Shown: positions 35,802 through 44,510 of the stretch, one piece after another | Position numbering within the stretch: position 1 is the first letter of the stretch | Layout of the letters: each line of letters opens with the position of its first letter | NCBI GenBank assembly: GCA_965195225.1 | Contig: CBDAFL010000161.1 | Span: 1 to 64,000 of the forward strand | Direction of reading: 5' to 3' | Origin: JAHIKV01 sp965195225 | GTDB lineage: Bacteria; Planctomycetota; Planctomycetia; Pirellulales; Thermoguttaceae | Length of the DNA: 64,000 nucleotides | Position numbers and translations under genes: made by a program | The notes under the pieces: model-generated | What the model was told of the DNA's origin: nothing | Databases searched by the model: none | What the model saw: only the letters and a program-made list of their open reading frames with translations

Positions 35802-36959
35802 TCACGGGCCATGAAGTGAGTCCGTAACTTTCGCGATCACGACCGTAACGTCGTCGCGGAGAGGTTGGTTGCGGCAAAAGCCTGAAATCTCTTGATGAAG
35901 GGCCTCGATGATCTCTCGCGGAGGCTTGTCGCGCTCGGATCGGATCGCCTGAAGCGCCCGAGCCACCCCGAAACGGACCCGGCCGGGTGATTCCGCCTCG
36001 ACCACTCCGTCGGTGAAAAAAGTGAGCAAGTCGCCGGGTTGCAGTGCAATCGAGGCCGCCGCCGGCACGACCGTCTCGGCACGAACGCCCAACGGCAGAC
36101 TGGTGCTGTCGAGGACCGTCACGTCGAGACCCGAATGAAGCAGGTAGCCGCGTTGGCCCGCGCTGGCGTAGACCATCGACCTGTCGCGGGGATCGAGCCG
36201 GACCATCGCCAAGGTGACGAAGTGTTGTTCGCTGGCGTCGGTGGCCAGCAGACGGTTGGCGTGGGTGAGGATTTTGCCCACGTCGTCGTGTATTTCGACC
36301 AAGGTCCGCAGGCAGGCCCTCGTCTCCGACATCAACAGCGCCGGTCCCATCCCATGGCTGCTGACGTCGCCCAGGACGACCCCCAGGCAACCGTCGAGCA
36401 TGGGAATGTAGTCGAAGTAGTCGCCGGCGGTCGATTTGGCCGAAAAGAGCGCCCCGGCGATCTCGAACCCCGACAGTTCGGGCGGTTTGTCGGGATAGAG
36501 CCGCTGTTGGATTTCCTGTGCCGCCCGGAATTCCTCCGAGGTGTCTCGCACCGCCTCCTCGGCGCGGCACCGCCGGCCGCGCTCGATGGCGTAGCGGATC
36601 GAACGGATCAGTATGTGGTCGTTCACCTGTCCTTTGACGAGGTAATCCTGTGCGCCGGCCTGCACGGCCTTTACCGCGATCCGTTCATCGTTGCAGCCGG
36701 AGAGCACGACAATCGGCGTCTCGTCCGCCTGCGCGTGCATGGCGAAAAAAGTTTCCAGCCCCTGGCTGTCGGGCAGCGTGAGGTCCAATAGTATGATGTC
36801 GTAACTTTCTTCGGCCAAGCGTTCGACCGCCGCCGAGAGCAATTCGACGTGGACCATGTCGAACGGCTCGTCCCAACGGTCGCCGAGGAGATTGCGCATC
36901 ATCCAGACGTCATCGGGATCGTCCTCGACCAACAATAATCTAATGCGTCGTTCAGCCAT
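35802..36959 (-). CDS. Response regulator with PP2C (SpoIIE/RsbU) phosphatase domain
   Basis: 385 residues. Receiver domain 1-125 (VEDDPDD, phospho-acceptor Asp59 in IILLDLTLPD, KGQ switch Lys), a short coiled linker, then a PP2C serine phosphatase with metal-binding Asp in STAGDYFDY, DVSSHGMGPALLM and FFTDGVVEAE, DDVTVVIAK. Such proteins dephosphorylate anti-sigma-antagonist proteins in partner-switching pathways. It overlaps the upstream response regulator by eight bases (36952-36959), so the two are translationally coupled; the PAS kinase at 37569 precedes them. Confidence 0.92.
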   Translation of the reverse strand: MAERRIRLLLVEDDPDDVWMMRNLLGDRWDEPFDMVHVELLSAAVERLAEESYDIILLDLTLPDSQGLETFFAMHAQADETPIVVLSGCNDERIAVKAVQAGAQDYLVKGQVNDHILIRSIRYAIERGRRCRAEEAVRDTSEEFRAAQEIQQRLYPDKPPELSGFEIAGALFSAKSTAGDYFDYIPMLDGCLGVVLGDVSSHGMGPALLMSETRACLRTLVEIHDDVGKILTHANRLLATDASEQHFVTLAMVRLDPRDRSMVYASAGQRGYLLHSGLDVTVLDSTSLPLGVRAETVVPAAASIALQPGDLLTFFTDGVVEAESPGRVRFGVARALQAIRSERDKPPREIIEALHQEISGFCRNQPLRDDVTVVIAKVTDSLHGP

Positions 36960-37413
36960 CTCGCGCCTTGGGGGGCAATAATATCACGTCGAACCAATAT
37001 CCGCTCAAAACGTCGAGGAGTTCGACCAGTTCGCGGAACCCCGACGGCTTGGTCGCATAGGAGTTCGCGCCGAGCGAGTAGCAGAACTCCACGTCGGACT
37101 CCGCGGTCGAGGTGGTCAGTACAACCACGGGAATTCGCCGACAGCGGGGATCGGCCTTCAGTTCGCCGAGCGTTTCCAGGCCGTCCTTGCGGGGCATTTT
37201 CAGGTCCAAGAGAATAATGTCCGGCCAAGGAACGTCGCGCCCCTGGCAGTATTCGCCCGTGTGGCGGAGATAGTCGAACATCTCCTCGCCGTCGCGGACA
37301 AACCGAACGTCGCACGACCGGCCCGCCTCGCGCAAGGCATCGCGCACCAGCAGACAATCCTCGGCGTCGTCGTCGACCATCAGGACCGTTCGGCGTTTTG
37401 CGTTGGGCGGCAT
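36952..37413 (-). CDS. Single-domain response regulator
   Basis: 153 residues, receiver domain only, of the Rcp1/cyanobacterial phytochrome-partner style. Acidic pocket MVDDDAED, phospho-acceptor Asp70 (IILLDLKMPRKDG) and Lys in SYATKPSG are visible. It overlaps the RsbU-type gene and follows the PAS kinase, suggesting a kinase - relay - phosphatase chain. Confidence 0.92.
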   Translation of the reverse strand: MPPNAKRRTVLMVDDDAEDCLLVRDALREAGRSCDVRFVRDGEEMFDYLRHTGEYCQGRDVPWPDIILLDLKMPRKDGLETLGELKADPRCRRIPVVVLTTSTAESDVEFCYSLGANSYATKPSGFRELVELLDVLSGYWFDVILLPPKARDG

Positions 37414-37449
37414 CGGTTCTTACATTGTACCAAGGTAGGACGGATTCCC

Positions 37450-37552
37450 TAACAGCCCGTCGAGAAAGGGCGCCACTGCTGGCTTGCCCAGCAGTGTTTT
37501 CCCGAGTGTTTCTCCCCGCACTCTCGAAAACCGACTTATCCAACGGGCTGCT
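37450..37552. repeat. Composite palindrome, decayed CACTGCTGG copy
   Basis: Left AACAGCCCGTCGAGAAAGGG then CGCCACTGCTGGC...CCCAGCAGTG; right CGAAAACCGACTTATCCAAC then GGGCTGCTAA. The outer TTAGCAGCCCGTT / AACGGGCTGCTAA pair is best preserved here; the inner right arm is lost. Confidence 0.7.
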
Positions 37553-37568
37553 AATTCGTCCTTCACAT

Positions 37569-39134
37569 TCAATCAACTTTTTTTCCGTGTACCATAACGT
37601 GGGCGGAGGGGAGCATGACCTCAAACGCGCTTCCCTGGCCGGGAACGCTGCGGACGGCGATTTCGCCCCCGTGGCGTTCGACGATCTTGCGGCACAGCGC
37701 CAACCCGATCCCCACCCCCTCGAACACGTCGCGGGGGTGCAAACGCTGGAAAACGTCGAACATCCGCTTCTGGTGTTTTTGCTCGACGCCGATGCCGTTG
37801 TCCTCGACCACGACCCGGCACCGTTCCTCATCGGGCGCGAGTCCGGCCAGCCGTTCCATGCGTCCGTGGGCAAAGCGGCCGTACACTTTCACCACCGGCG
37901 GCTCGTCGACGCGGTGGAACTTCAGCCCGTTGGCGATCAGGTTTTGCAGCAATTGCCGCATTTGCACCGGATCGGCCTGGATCGACGGCAAGCGACCCAA
38001 CTCGACCCGGCCGCCGACGTACTCGATCTGCACTTCCAGATCGGAGACGACCTCTCGGGCCACCTGTTCCAGATCGACTATGACGAAATCTTGTCCTTGG
38101 GTGGTCACCCGCGAGAGCGAGAGCAGACCGTCGATCAGGGCCTGCATCCGTCCGGCGGCTTTCTGTATCCGCTGAAAGACGTCGTTGCCCTCCTCGTCCA
38201 ACTTGTCTCCGTACTTCATTTGCAGGCGGTCGCTGAACGTGCGGATTTTCCGCAGCGGCTCTTGCAGATCGTGGGAAGCGACGGAGGCGAACTGCTCCAA
38301 CTCGCGGTTCGACCGCTCCAACTCGGCCGCGTATCGGGCTTGCTCCCGCTCGGCATTCTTCCGCCGGCTGATGTCGCGGATAAAAAAAGTCAGCACGGGG
38401 GCGCCTTGTTCCTGGCCGATGGTCATGGCCATTTCGGCGTCGAATGTCTCGCCGTCGGCGCGGACCGCCGAGACCTCGACCCGCCGGCCAAGCAGCGACC
38501 CTTCGCCCACGTTCAGATAGCGGTCGATGCGGTCCTGTTGACCGGGGTTGTCGCCGGGCGGAAAGAGGACGTCGGAGGGTTTCGTGCCCAGAACCTTATC
38601 CCGTGGGTAGCCGAAACATTGCTCCGCCGCCTTGTTGAACTCGGTAACGACCCCCTCGTGGTCGATTGTGATGATCGGATCGAGGGAGGATTCGAGTATC
38701 GCCCGCTTTCGGGCCTGGACCTCGGCCAACGCCTTCCGCGAGTCCGGCTCCTCTTCTATACGCCGGTGAACGATCGCCAGACAAACGGGCCGTCCGGTCT
38801 CGCTAGACTTGAAGCGGAATATCCGGGCGTGAACTTCGATCGTTTTGCCGGAGCCGACGTTGCGAAGCCGGCCGCGACCCTCCCAGTGTCCGATCTTGTT
38901 GACCTTCGGCACGGCGACGTTGCGCAACTCCGTCCACGAGCGGTCGTCGTACAAATCGTGGAGCGCGATCCCGGAGGCGGGCCGCTCTTCGCTCAACCCG
39001 ACCATCCGCCGGCCGGCCGGGTTCAGATAGAAAGGCTCGCCGTGCGAGGTCGTCAGACAAACGAAATCGGCGGAGGCCTCGGCCAATACGCGCCCCAACG
39101 CGCCGGCATCGAGTTGGTCCGGGCAATCGCTCAT
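37569..39134 (-). CDS. PAS-domain histidine kinase, soluble
   Basis: 521 residues without membrane segments. Two PAS domains (about 12-125 and 143-260; the second ends with the PAC motif FFIRDISRRKNAER), then HisKA with His288 in ASVASHDLQEPLRKI and an HATPase domain (NLIANGLKFH, DNGIGV, GVGIGLALCRKIVERHGG). The SHDLQEPLR box is typical of phytochrome-like kinases that pair with Rcp1-type regulators, as found directly downstream. GGAGG precedes the ATG. Confidence 0.93.
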   Translation of the reverse strand: MSDCPDQLDAGALGRVLAEASADFVCLTTSHGEPFYLNPAGRRMVGLSEERPASGIALHDLYDDRSWTELRNVAVPKVNKIGHWEGRGRLRNVGSGKTIEVHARIFRFKSSETGRPVCLAIVHRRIEEEPDSRKALAEVQARKRAILESSLDPIITIDHEGVVTEFNKAAEQCFGYPRDKVLGTKPSDVLFPPGDNPGQQDRIDRYLNVGEGSLLGRRVEVSAVRADGETFDAEMAMTIGQEQGAPVLTFFIRDISRRKNAEREQARYAAELERSNRELEQFASVASHDLQEPLRKIRTFSDRLQMKYGDKLDEEGNDVFQRIQKAAGRMQALIDGLLSLSRVTTQGQDFVIVDLEQVAREVVSDLEVQIEYVGGRVELGRLPSIQADPVQMRQLLQNLIANGLKFHRVDEPPVVKVYGRFAHGRMERLAGLAPDEERCRVVVEDNGIGVEQKHQKRMFDVFQRLHPRDVFEGVGIGLALCRKIVERHGGEIAVRSVPGQGSAFEVMLPSAHVMVHGKKVD

Positions 39135-39609
39135 CGCAATGACGCCTCCGAGACGAGGGATGAAGCCCGCAAAATTGCGCTGAATCGAGAATCAGAACAA
39201 CAAACCGCCGCAATTCCCCCCCCCCCGCGACCGCAATCGCGGGGCGTTTGCCTTTTGTCCCATTGGAGTTCTGGTGGCCAATCAAGTGGGCAATTCCCAG
39301 ACCCCCTCTCCAATTATTATACGTTATACACAACTGTCAACGTCCTTTTCTGAGGCCACGCTGATGGGGAACCTCGTCGTCTCGACCACCGTCGGGCAAA
39401 CTGGTCGCCACCGGGACCGCTTGCCCCGAGCAATTGCCACCGTGCCTGTACGCACGGCTGGCGCGGCGATTCGCATGACGTCCAAGCGATAATCCACCAA
39501 GTAGGTGGACAATCCCGGCCGCAGTGGATACCTCCCGAGAGCGGTTCGGCTTGCCCGAACTCGCATGATCGAGTATTATGCACACATCCAAATTACAAGG
39601 AGAACAGAG
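39135..39609. other. Divergent intergenic region with a C11 tract
   Basis: Contains a run of eleven C (39216-39226) followed by a GCGACCGCAATCGCGG hairpin, and the promoter at 39313-39340. In the kinase transcript the tract is G11 in the leader. No gene is recognised before the parvulin ATG. Confidence 0.45.
39313..39340 (-). promoter_or_regulatory. Predicted promoter of the PAS kinase
   Basis: Minus-strand TTGACA (39340-39335), 16-base spacer, AATAAT (39318-39313); leader about 170 bases including the G11 tract. Confidence 0.5.
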
Positions 39610-39900
39610 ATGGTCCGAGCCGCCGCGCGACACATTCTGGTGGAAACCGAGGAAGCGTGCGAGAAGATCAAAACGAAGATTCAAGACGGCGCCGACTTCG
39701 CCGAAATGGCCCGCGAACATTCGCAGTGTCCTTCGGGCGAACAAGGGGGCGAGCTGGGTGAGTTCGGACCGGGCGAAATGGTGTCGGAGTTCGACTCGGT
39801 GGTCTTCGAGGCCGAGGTGGGCGTAGCACACGGACCAATCCGCACGCAATTCGGCTACCATCTGGTGGAAATCATTCGCCGAACGCAAGATACCGAATAA
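39610..39900 (+). CDS. Parvulin-type peptidyl-prolyl isomerase
   Basis: 96 residues, a bare rotamase domain without signal peptide, so cytosolic. ATG 39610 has AAGGAG nine bases upstream; the longer frame to 39505 is not supported. Family features: AARHILVETEE, GADFAEMAREHSQCPSGEQGG, LGEFGPGEMV and FGYHLVEI. Close to PpiC in size. Confidence 0.93.
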   Translation: MVRAAARHILVETEEACEKIKTKIQDGADFAEMAREHSQCPSGEQGGELGEFGPGEMVSEFDSVVFEAEVGVAHGPIRTQFGYHLVEIIRRTQDTE

Positions 39901-39926
39901 TCGGAATCTGGCGGGTGTCTTGCACG

Positions 39927-39960
39927 CTCGTTCCCATGCTCTGTGTGGGAGCAAGGTGTT
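39927..39960. repeat. Dispersed palindrome (CTCGTTCCCATGC type)
   Basis: CTCGTTCCCATGCTCTGTGT then GGGAGCAAGGTGTT; related to 3498-3529. Sits between the parvulin and peroxiredoxin genes. Confidence 0.65.
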
Positions 39961-39988
39961 CGGCATTTTCTCGTCGGAGGTGCAACCA

Positions 39989-40471
39989 ATGTTCGGCTCG
40001 ACTGCGGAACTGACGGTGGGCGACGCGGCCCCCGACTTCTCCTTGCCCGGCAGCGACGGCAAGACCTACAAACTCTCCGACTACCGTGACCGTCAGGCGG
40101 TGGTGTTGGCTTGGTTTCCCAAGGCGTTCACGCCCGGCTGCACCACCGAGTGCAAGGCGTTGGCCTCCGGCGGGCGAAAGCTCAAGCGGTTCGACGCCGC
40201 CTACTTCACCATCAGCGTCGACCGGCCGGAGAAGAACCAGGAATTCGCCGCCTCGGTCGGGGCCGATTATCCAATCCTCAGCGATCCGGGCGGCGAGGTT
40301 GCCCGCTCTTACGGCGTCACCGGTCCGGTACAAAAATGGGCCAGCCGGTGGACTTTCTACATCGGCGCCGACGGCACGATTCTCTGCATCGACAAGCACG
40401 TAAAACCCTCGACCCACGCCGCCGACGTGGCCGCAAAGCTCGCGGAACTCGGTGTACCGGAGCGGAAGTAG
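39989..40471 (+). CDS. Peroxiredoxin, BCP/PrxQ-like
   Basis: 160-residue thiol peroxidase. ATG 39989 with GGAGG upstream. Peroxidatic Cys51 in KAFTPGCTTEC and a second Cys55 four residues later, the spacing of atypical two-Cys BCP enzymes. Trp and the SVDRPEKNQEFA segment match the family. Reduces hydrogen peroxide or alkyl peroxides; together with the hemerythrin it is part of the oxygen defence seen here. Confidence 0.92.
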   Translation: MFGSTAELTVGDAAPDFSLPGSDGKTYKLSDYRDRQAVVLAWFPKAFTPGCTTECKALASGGRKLKRFDAAYFTISVDRPEKNQEFAASVGADYPILSDPGGEVARSYGVTGPVQKWASRWTFYIGADGTILCIDKHVKPSTHAADVAAKLAELGVPERK

Positions 40472-40528
40472 TGGATTCGTAATGCGATCGAACATCCACT
40501 CGAGCATGGGCCGCCGTGCCGGCGGTCG

Positions 40529-41509
40529 CTAAACGGATGGATCACGACCAGCGGCATTGCGCAGCCGCTGCACGAACTTCGCCAAATCGGGCGGCAGCGG
40601 AGTCTCGAAACTCATCGCTTGGCCGGTCGCCGGATGCTCGAATCCAAGCTCTACCGCGCAGAGCGCCAATCGCGCCGCGCCGCTGGTGTCCGGCTCGCCG
40701 GGCTTGGATAAAGGCCGCCAATACACCTTGTCGCCGCAAAGCGGATGGCCGGCCTCGCTGAGATGGATGCGAATCTGGTGCGTCCGCCCGGTCTCCAGCC
40801 GGCACTCAACCAACGTGTAGTCGCCGAGCCGCTCGACGGGCCGGACGTGAGTGATCGCCGTCTTGCCCTCGCCTGGCAAGGTGGTGCTTCCCCGCCGGCC
40901 GTCGCCCCGGTCGCGGACCAGCCGGCTTTCGATAGTTTGCTCTTCGACGAATCCGCGCACGACCGCCACGTAACGCCGCCGAATAGTATGTTTGCGGAAC
41001 TGATGTTGCAAGTGTTCCCGCGCTTCGTCCGTTAGGGCGAAGACCATCAGGCCGCTGGTCTCTCGGTCCAGGCGATGCACCGCGCGGACCGGGCGCTCAT
41101 TGCGACGGTCTTCCGCCCGGGCGATCAGCCGTGGCAGCAGTTCTTCGAGCGTCGGCTGAAACTGGCGCCGTCGCTGCGGCAATCGGCGCTCGTCCGGGTG
41201 GTGCGTGGAGGTCATGCACGGCGGCTTCTCCACCACCACGACGTGCTTGTCGAGATGTCTGATGCGGACGTCTTGTTCCTCGGCAGTCGGAGCGATGGAG
41301 TGCGGCAGCAGCTTAACCACGTCCTTCAGACGCATCCGATAACCGGCGTCCGCACAGAGGTTGCCGTTGACCATCACCCGCCGCGACTTTAAGAGCCGAC
41401 GTATCTCGGCCCGCGAACTGCCCGGCATCCACTCGCTCATGGCGGCCGAGATGGTCTGGTCCACCTGGCGCGGCAGCACACGAAACAATTGTCCCTTCGC
41501 AGCGGTCAT
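40529..41509 (-). CDS. RluA-family pseudouridine synthase
   Basis: 326 residues from ATG 41509 (an ATG at 41518 is equally possible; neither has a clear ribosome binding site). An N-terminal S4-like RNA-binding domain (SSRAEIRRLLKSRRVMVNG) is followed by the catalytic domain with Asp148 in AVHRLDRETSGLMV and the RTHQIRIHLSEAGHPLCGD motif. Modifies uridines in rRNA or tRNA; the target (RluA, C or D type) cannot be told. The open frame upstream to 41692 runs through a palindromic repeat and is not regarded as coding. Confidence 0.92.
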   Translation of the reverse strand: MTAAKGQLFRVLPRQVDQTISAAMSEWMPGSSRAEIRRLLKSRRVMVNGNLCADAGYRMRLKDVVKLLPHSIAPTAEEQDVRIRHLDKHVVVVEKPPCMTSTHHPDERRLPQRRRQFQPTLEELLPRLIARAEDRRNERPVRAVHRLDRETSGLMVFALTDEAREHLQHQFRKHTIRRRYVAVVRGFVEEQTIESRLVRDRGDGRRGSTTLPGEGKTAITHVRPVERLGDYTLVECRLETGRTHQIRIHLSEAGHPLCGDKVYWRPLSKPGEPDTSGAARLALCAVELGFEHPATGQAMSFETPLPPDLAKFVQRLRNAAGRDPSV

Positions 41510-41587
41510 GCATTCCATCGTAGCGGAAGCCCGGGCCAAAACAAAGAAGGGATTCAAGAATAACTGTAACCGTTCGCCACCACGGTG

Positions 41588-41609
41588 TGTATACATTTTC
41601 GTGTATACA
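41588..41609 (-). promoter_or_regulatory. Paired TGTATACA palindromes upstream of the pseudouridine synthase
   Basis: Two perfect eight-base palindromes TGTATACA at 41588-41595 and 41602-41609, 14 bases centre to centre, about 80 bases upstream of the gene start. A possible dimeric-repressor operator. Confidence 0.35.
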
Positions 41610-41629
41610 TTCTGACGGCAATCCAGATG

Positions 41630-41682
41630 GTAGGCCGGGTCGTGACCCGGCGAAATGTTCGCCGGGTTGCAACCCGGCCTAC
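41630..41682. repeat. REPIN-like palindrome, GTAGGCCGGGT type
   Basis: GTAGGCCGGGTCGTGACCCGG and CGCCGGGTTGCAACCCGGCC closing with TAC; each half is palindromic and the halves are inverted. A half copy occurs at 50824-50847. Confidence 0.75.
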
Positions 41683-41794
41683 TAAACTCCACACCCCGGC
41701 GGTGGACAAGACCGTCCTTTCCGACTATAATGCTGACCTATATATAATGGGGTGCTGAATGCCTTCCCTTGACGCAACTATAAGGAATCTTCCC

Positions 41795-43696
41795 ATGCGA
41801 CGACTAGCTCTGCTTGGCTGTGCAATCTCATTGCTATTCATCTACACAGCAACCCTCCAATCGGCGCCCGTGGCGGAGAAGGAAAAACCGGCCGTTGCCA
41901 AGGCCGAGAAGCCGCAATCGGACGTAAAGAAGAAAGACAAGGCCGAAGACAAGACAAAGGCGGCTAAAGGGAAGAAAGCGACGGCCAAGAAGACAAAGAC
42001 GGCTAAAGGGGAGAAGGCGGCGGTTAAGAAACCCGTTGTCGTCAAGCTAACGCTGGGGGGCGACTTTCCCGAGGGGCCGGCCGCGCCGGGGCTGTTCGGT
42101 GAATTGAAGCCCACGTTGGCGGCCACCATCCAGCGCATCGACTCGGCCGCCAAAGACAAGGACGTGTCGGCGGTCTGGTTGAAAATCGAAGGTCTATCCA
42201 TAGGCCGTGGAAAGATACACGAATTGCGAGGCGCGGTGGCTCGGTTGCGGAAGACGAAAAAACCGGTCTACGCGGAACTGACCACCGCCGACACAAACGC
42301 ATATCTGCTGGCCGCCTCCTGCGACCGGATCGTCATGCCGTCGTCGGGTATGTTGATCGTGCCCGGCGTGCGGATGGAGGTCACTTTCTACAAGGGCTTG
42401 TTGGACAAGCTGGGGCTGCGGTTCGACGCCCTGAAGATGGGTAAGTACAAGGGCGCCGTGGAACCGCTTACCCGCAAGGAAATGAGCAAACCGTTGCGAG
42501 AGAGCTTCGAGTCGCTGGCCAACGACAACTACGAAGAAATTATCGCCACGATCGCCGCCGACCGCCAACTAAAGGATTATCAGGTCAAGGCGCTCTTGGA
42601 CCGAGGTCTGTTCACGCCCGACGACGCCAAGAAAGCCGGCTTGATCGACGACGTGCTCTACCCCGACCAACTTCAGGAGAGTCTGAAAAAAAGGCTGAAG
42701 GCGAAGGAAATCAAGGTCGTCACCAATTACAAGAAGAAAAAGATCGACACCAATTTCTCGGGTTTCTCCGGGATGATGAAACTTGCCGAACTGATGCTCG
42801 GCGGGAAGGAATTGAAAAAGACGGGTAAGAAACCGGCAATCGCCGTGGTCTACGCCGTCGGGGCGATCGTGGAAGGGAAAAGCCAGACCGGTCTATTCGG
42901 CTCTTCGTCGCTCGGTTCGACAACTTTGATCGCCGCGTTGCGCAAAGCCGCCGACAACCCGAGGGTGAAGGCCATCGTGCTGCGGATCGATAGCCCCGGA
43001 GGATCGGCCACCGCCAGCGATCTGATCTGGCGCGAGACGGTCCGCATCCGGCAACCGATCATCGCCAGCATGGGCGACGTGGCCGGCAGCGGCGGTTATT
43101 ACATAGCCATGGGGGCCAAGAAAATTTTCGCCGCCCCATGTACCTTGACCGGTTCGATCGGCGTGATCGGCGGCAAGCTCGTCACTCGCGGGCTGTACGA
43201 CAAACTTGGCCTGAACACGGAGGTCATCAGCCGCGGCGCCAACAGCGGCGCGCTCTCGTCAAACCAACCGTTCACGCCCGAGGAGCGCAAAGTCTGGCTC
43301 GTTTCGTTGGAGGAAACTTATCGCCAATTCGTGGGCAAGGCCGCCGAAGGCCGAAATATGACCTTCAGCAAGCTGGAAGAGCTTGCCCAGGGGCGAGTTT
43401 ACACCGGTCGGACCGCGAAGAAGCTCGGACTGATCGACCGGTTGGGTACTTTGGAGGACGCTATTGCCGCCGCTAAGAAAGCCGCCGGCTTGAAACCAGG
43501 CGCCGAGGTCGATTTGCTCGTCCTGCCCGAGTCAAAATCGTTCTTCGAGCGACTCTTCGACGATCCCTCGGCCTCGACCGACCTGGAATCGCTGTTGCCG
43601 GATATTGTTGGAACGCTTCGTCAGACCCAGTTGCTTCGTCAATTGCTCTCCGAGCGGATTCTGCTGTGGATGCCCTACGAGGTGCGGGTGAAATGA
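41795..43696 (+). CDS. sppA: Signal peptide peptidase SppA, long form
   Basis: 633-residue S49 serine protease, membrane-tethered. ATG 41795 (AAGGAA eight bases before) is preferred over ATG 41759, because it starts the signal anchor MRRLALLGCAISLLFIYTAT. Then comes a Lys/Ala-rich linker (residues 26-80), and two tandem S49 domains: the N-terminal one supplies Lys219 (MGKYKGAVEP), the C-terminal one Ser432 (GDVAGSGGYYIAMG), reproducing the Ser-Lys dyad of E. coli SppA. Degrades cleaved signal peptides and membrane fragments. The charged linker is unusually long. Confidence 0.93.
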   Translation: MRRLALLGCAISLLFIYTATLQSAPVAEKEKPAVAKAEKPQSDVKKKDKAEDKTKAAKGKKATAKKTKTAKGEKAAVKKPVVVKLTLGGDFPEGPAAPGLFGELKPTLAATIQRIDSAAKDKDVSAVWLKIEGLSIGRGKIHELRGAVARLRKTKKPVYAELTTADTNAYLLAASCDRIVMPSSGMLIVPGVRMEVTFYKGLLDKLGLRFDALKMGKYKGAVEPLTRKEMSKPLRESFESLANDNYEEIIATIAADRQLKDYQVKALLDRGLFTPDDAKKAGLIDDVLYPDQLQESLKKRLKAKEIKVVTNYKKKKIDTNFSGFSGMMKLAELMLGGKELKKTGKKPAIAVVYAVGAIVEGKSQTGLFGSSSLGSTTLIAALRKAADNPRVKAIVLRIDSPGGSATASDLIWRETVRIRQPIIASMGDVAGSGGYYIAMGAKKIFAAPCTLTGSIGVIGGKLVTRGLYDKLGLNTEVISRGANSGALSSNQPFTPEERKVWLVSLEETYRQFVGKAAEGRNMTFSKLEELAQGRVYTGRTAKKLGLIDRLGTLEDAIAAAKKAAGLKPGAEVDLLVLPESKSFFERLFDDPSASTDLESLLPDIVGTLRQTQLLRQLLSERILLWMPYEVRVK

Positions 43697-43726
43697 GAAG
43701 GTGTTTTGATATTGAGATATCCGTAA

Positions 43727-43808
43727 TTTAGCCCCGGGTGAATACACCCGGGGCATGGTCTGGTGCGAAAAACCACCCTTCCCCGCCGTGTATTCACGGC
43801 GGGCTAAA
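43727..43808. repeat. TTTAGCCC palindrome pair, overlapping the PIN gene end
   Basis: Left TTTAGCCCCGGGTGAATACA then CCCGGGGC; right GCCGTGTATTCACGGCGGGC ending TAAA. The outer ends and the GAATACA/TGTATTC cores are inverted. The right half supplies the last two proline codons and the stop of the PIN gene. Confidence 0.75.
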
Positions 43809-44210
43809 TGTCCGATAAAGCTCCAGGAACTCAGCAGGCGAAACCACCTCGATTCCGCAGCGCGATCGAGCCGGAAAGTGTCGCGGATTTCCGGTGACCA
43901 GATATTCCGCGGCAACGGCAATCGCCACTTCCAGAAAGGCCTCGTCGTCGCAGTCGGGCAACGGGTGCGGCAACGGGGCGGACGCCGCGGACACGCCGGC
44001 CGTTCGGATCTGTTCGATCAGCGCGCGAACGTGGTCGGGCCGGAAGGAGAAAACCGGACGGAACAGAACGTCTCGGTATTCGGCGATAATGCGGGCGTCG
44101 AAACACAACGACAATTTCCCGTCGGCAATCAACAGCACAATCCGTCCCGGCGTTCCGTAAGGATTCAGCAGGCCCGAGACCAGGACGTTGGTGTCCAATA
44201 CGATCTTCAT
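43794..44210 (-). CDS. PIN-domain toxin
   Basis: 138 residues, probable ribonuclease toxin of the PIN_3 branch. Acidic residues of the active site: Asp6 (VLDTNVLVSG), Glu in IIAEYRDVL, and Asp residues in PDCDDEAFLEVA, followed by LVTGNPRHF. Its ATG overlaps the antitoxin stop by four bases (ATGA). The C-terminal residues come from the palindrome at 43727-43808. Confidence 0.9.
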   Translation of the reverse strand: MKIVLDTNVLVSGLLNPYGTPGRIVLLIADGKLSLCFDARIIAEYRDVLFRPVFSFRPDHVRALIEQIRTAGVSAASAPLPHPLPDCDDEAFLEVAIAVAAEYLVTGNPRHFPARSRCGIEVVSPAEFLELYRTFSPP

Positions 44211-44497
44211 TTGCCGCGTCCCTTGCGGACGGCGGCGATCTCATCTTGGATGACGGCTTGCCCCAGACGATGTTTACCGGCGGACATGGATTGGCTTTGC
44301 ATGGCTTCCACCGCCGCGATTGCCCGGGCACGCCGTAGCGCCGACAGAGATTCCTCCACACCCGCGGGCGAAACGGCCGATAAAATCGCCACTGGTTTGC
44401 CGTTGGACGTGACAACCATGTCCGGCTCTTCGGTCAATTGCCGCCACACGTCGGCCGACCGGCTGCGCAGCTCCCGCACATTAATAAATCTCATCAT
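44207..44497 (-). CDS. Phd/YefM-family antitoxin
   Basis: 96 residues. The N-terminal DNA-binding part (RFINVRELRSRSADVWRQLT then MVVTSNGKPVAILSA) is characteristic of Phd/YefM; the C-terminal tail probably neutralises the PIN toxin. GGGAG precedes the first of two adjacent ATG codons. The promoter is overlaid by two TGTACA palindromes, in keeping with autorepression by the complex. Confidence 0.92.
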   Translation of the reverse strand: MMRFINVRELRSRSADVWRQLTEEPDMVVTSNGKPVAILSAVSPAGVEESLSALRRARAIAAVEAMQSQSMSAGKHRLGQAVIQDEIAAVRKGRGK

Positions 44498-44510
44498 GCA
44501 TGCTCCCTAT

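Noticed and set aside
37398..39353. 651-codon frame antisense to the PAS kinase
   Set aside because: Shadow of the kinase gene, and it runs through a palindromic repeat; no recognisable domain.
41786..43696. A mobile element near the sppA/TA region
   Set aside because: No transposase, integrase or terminal inverted repeats enclosing genes; only short non-coding palindromes.
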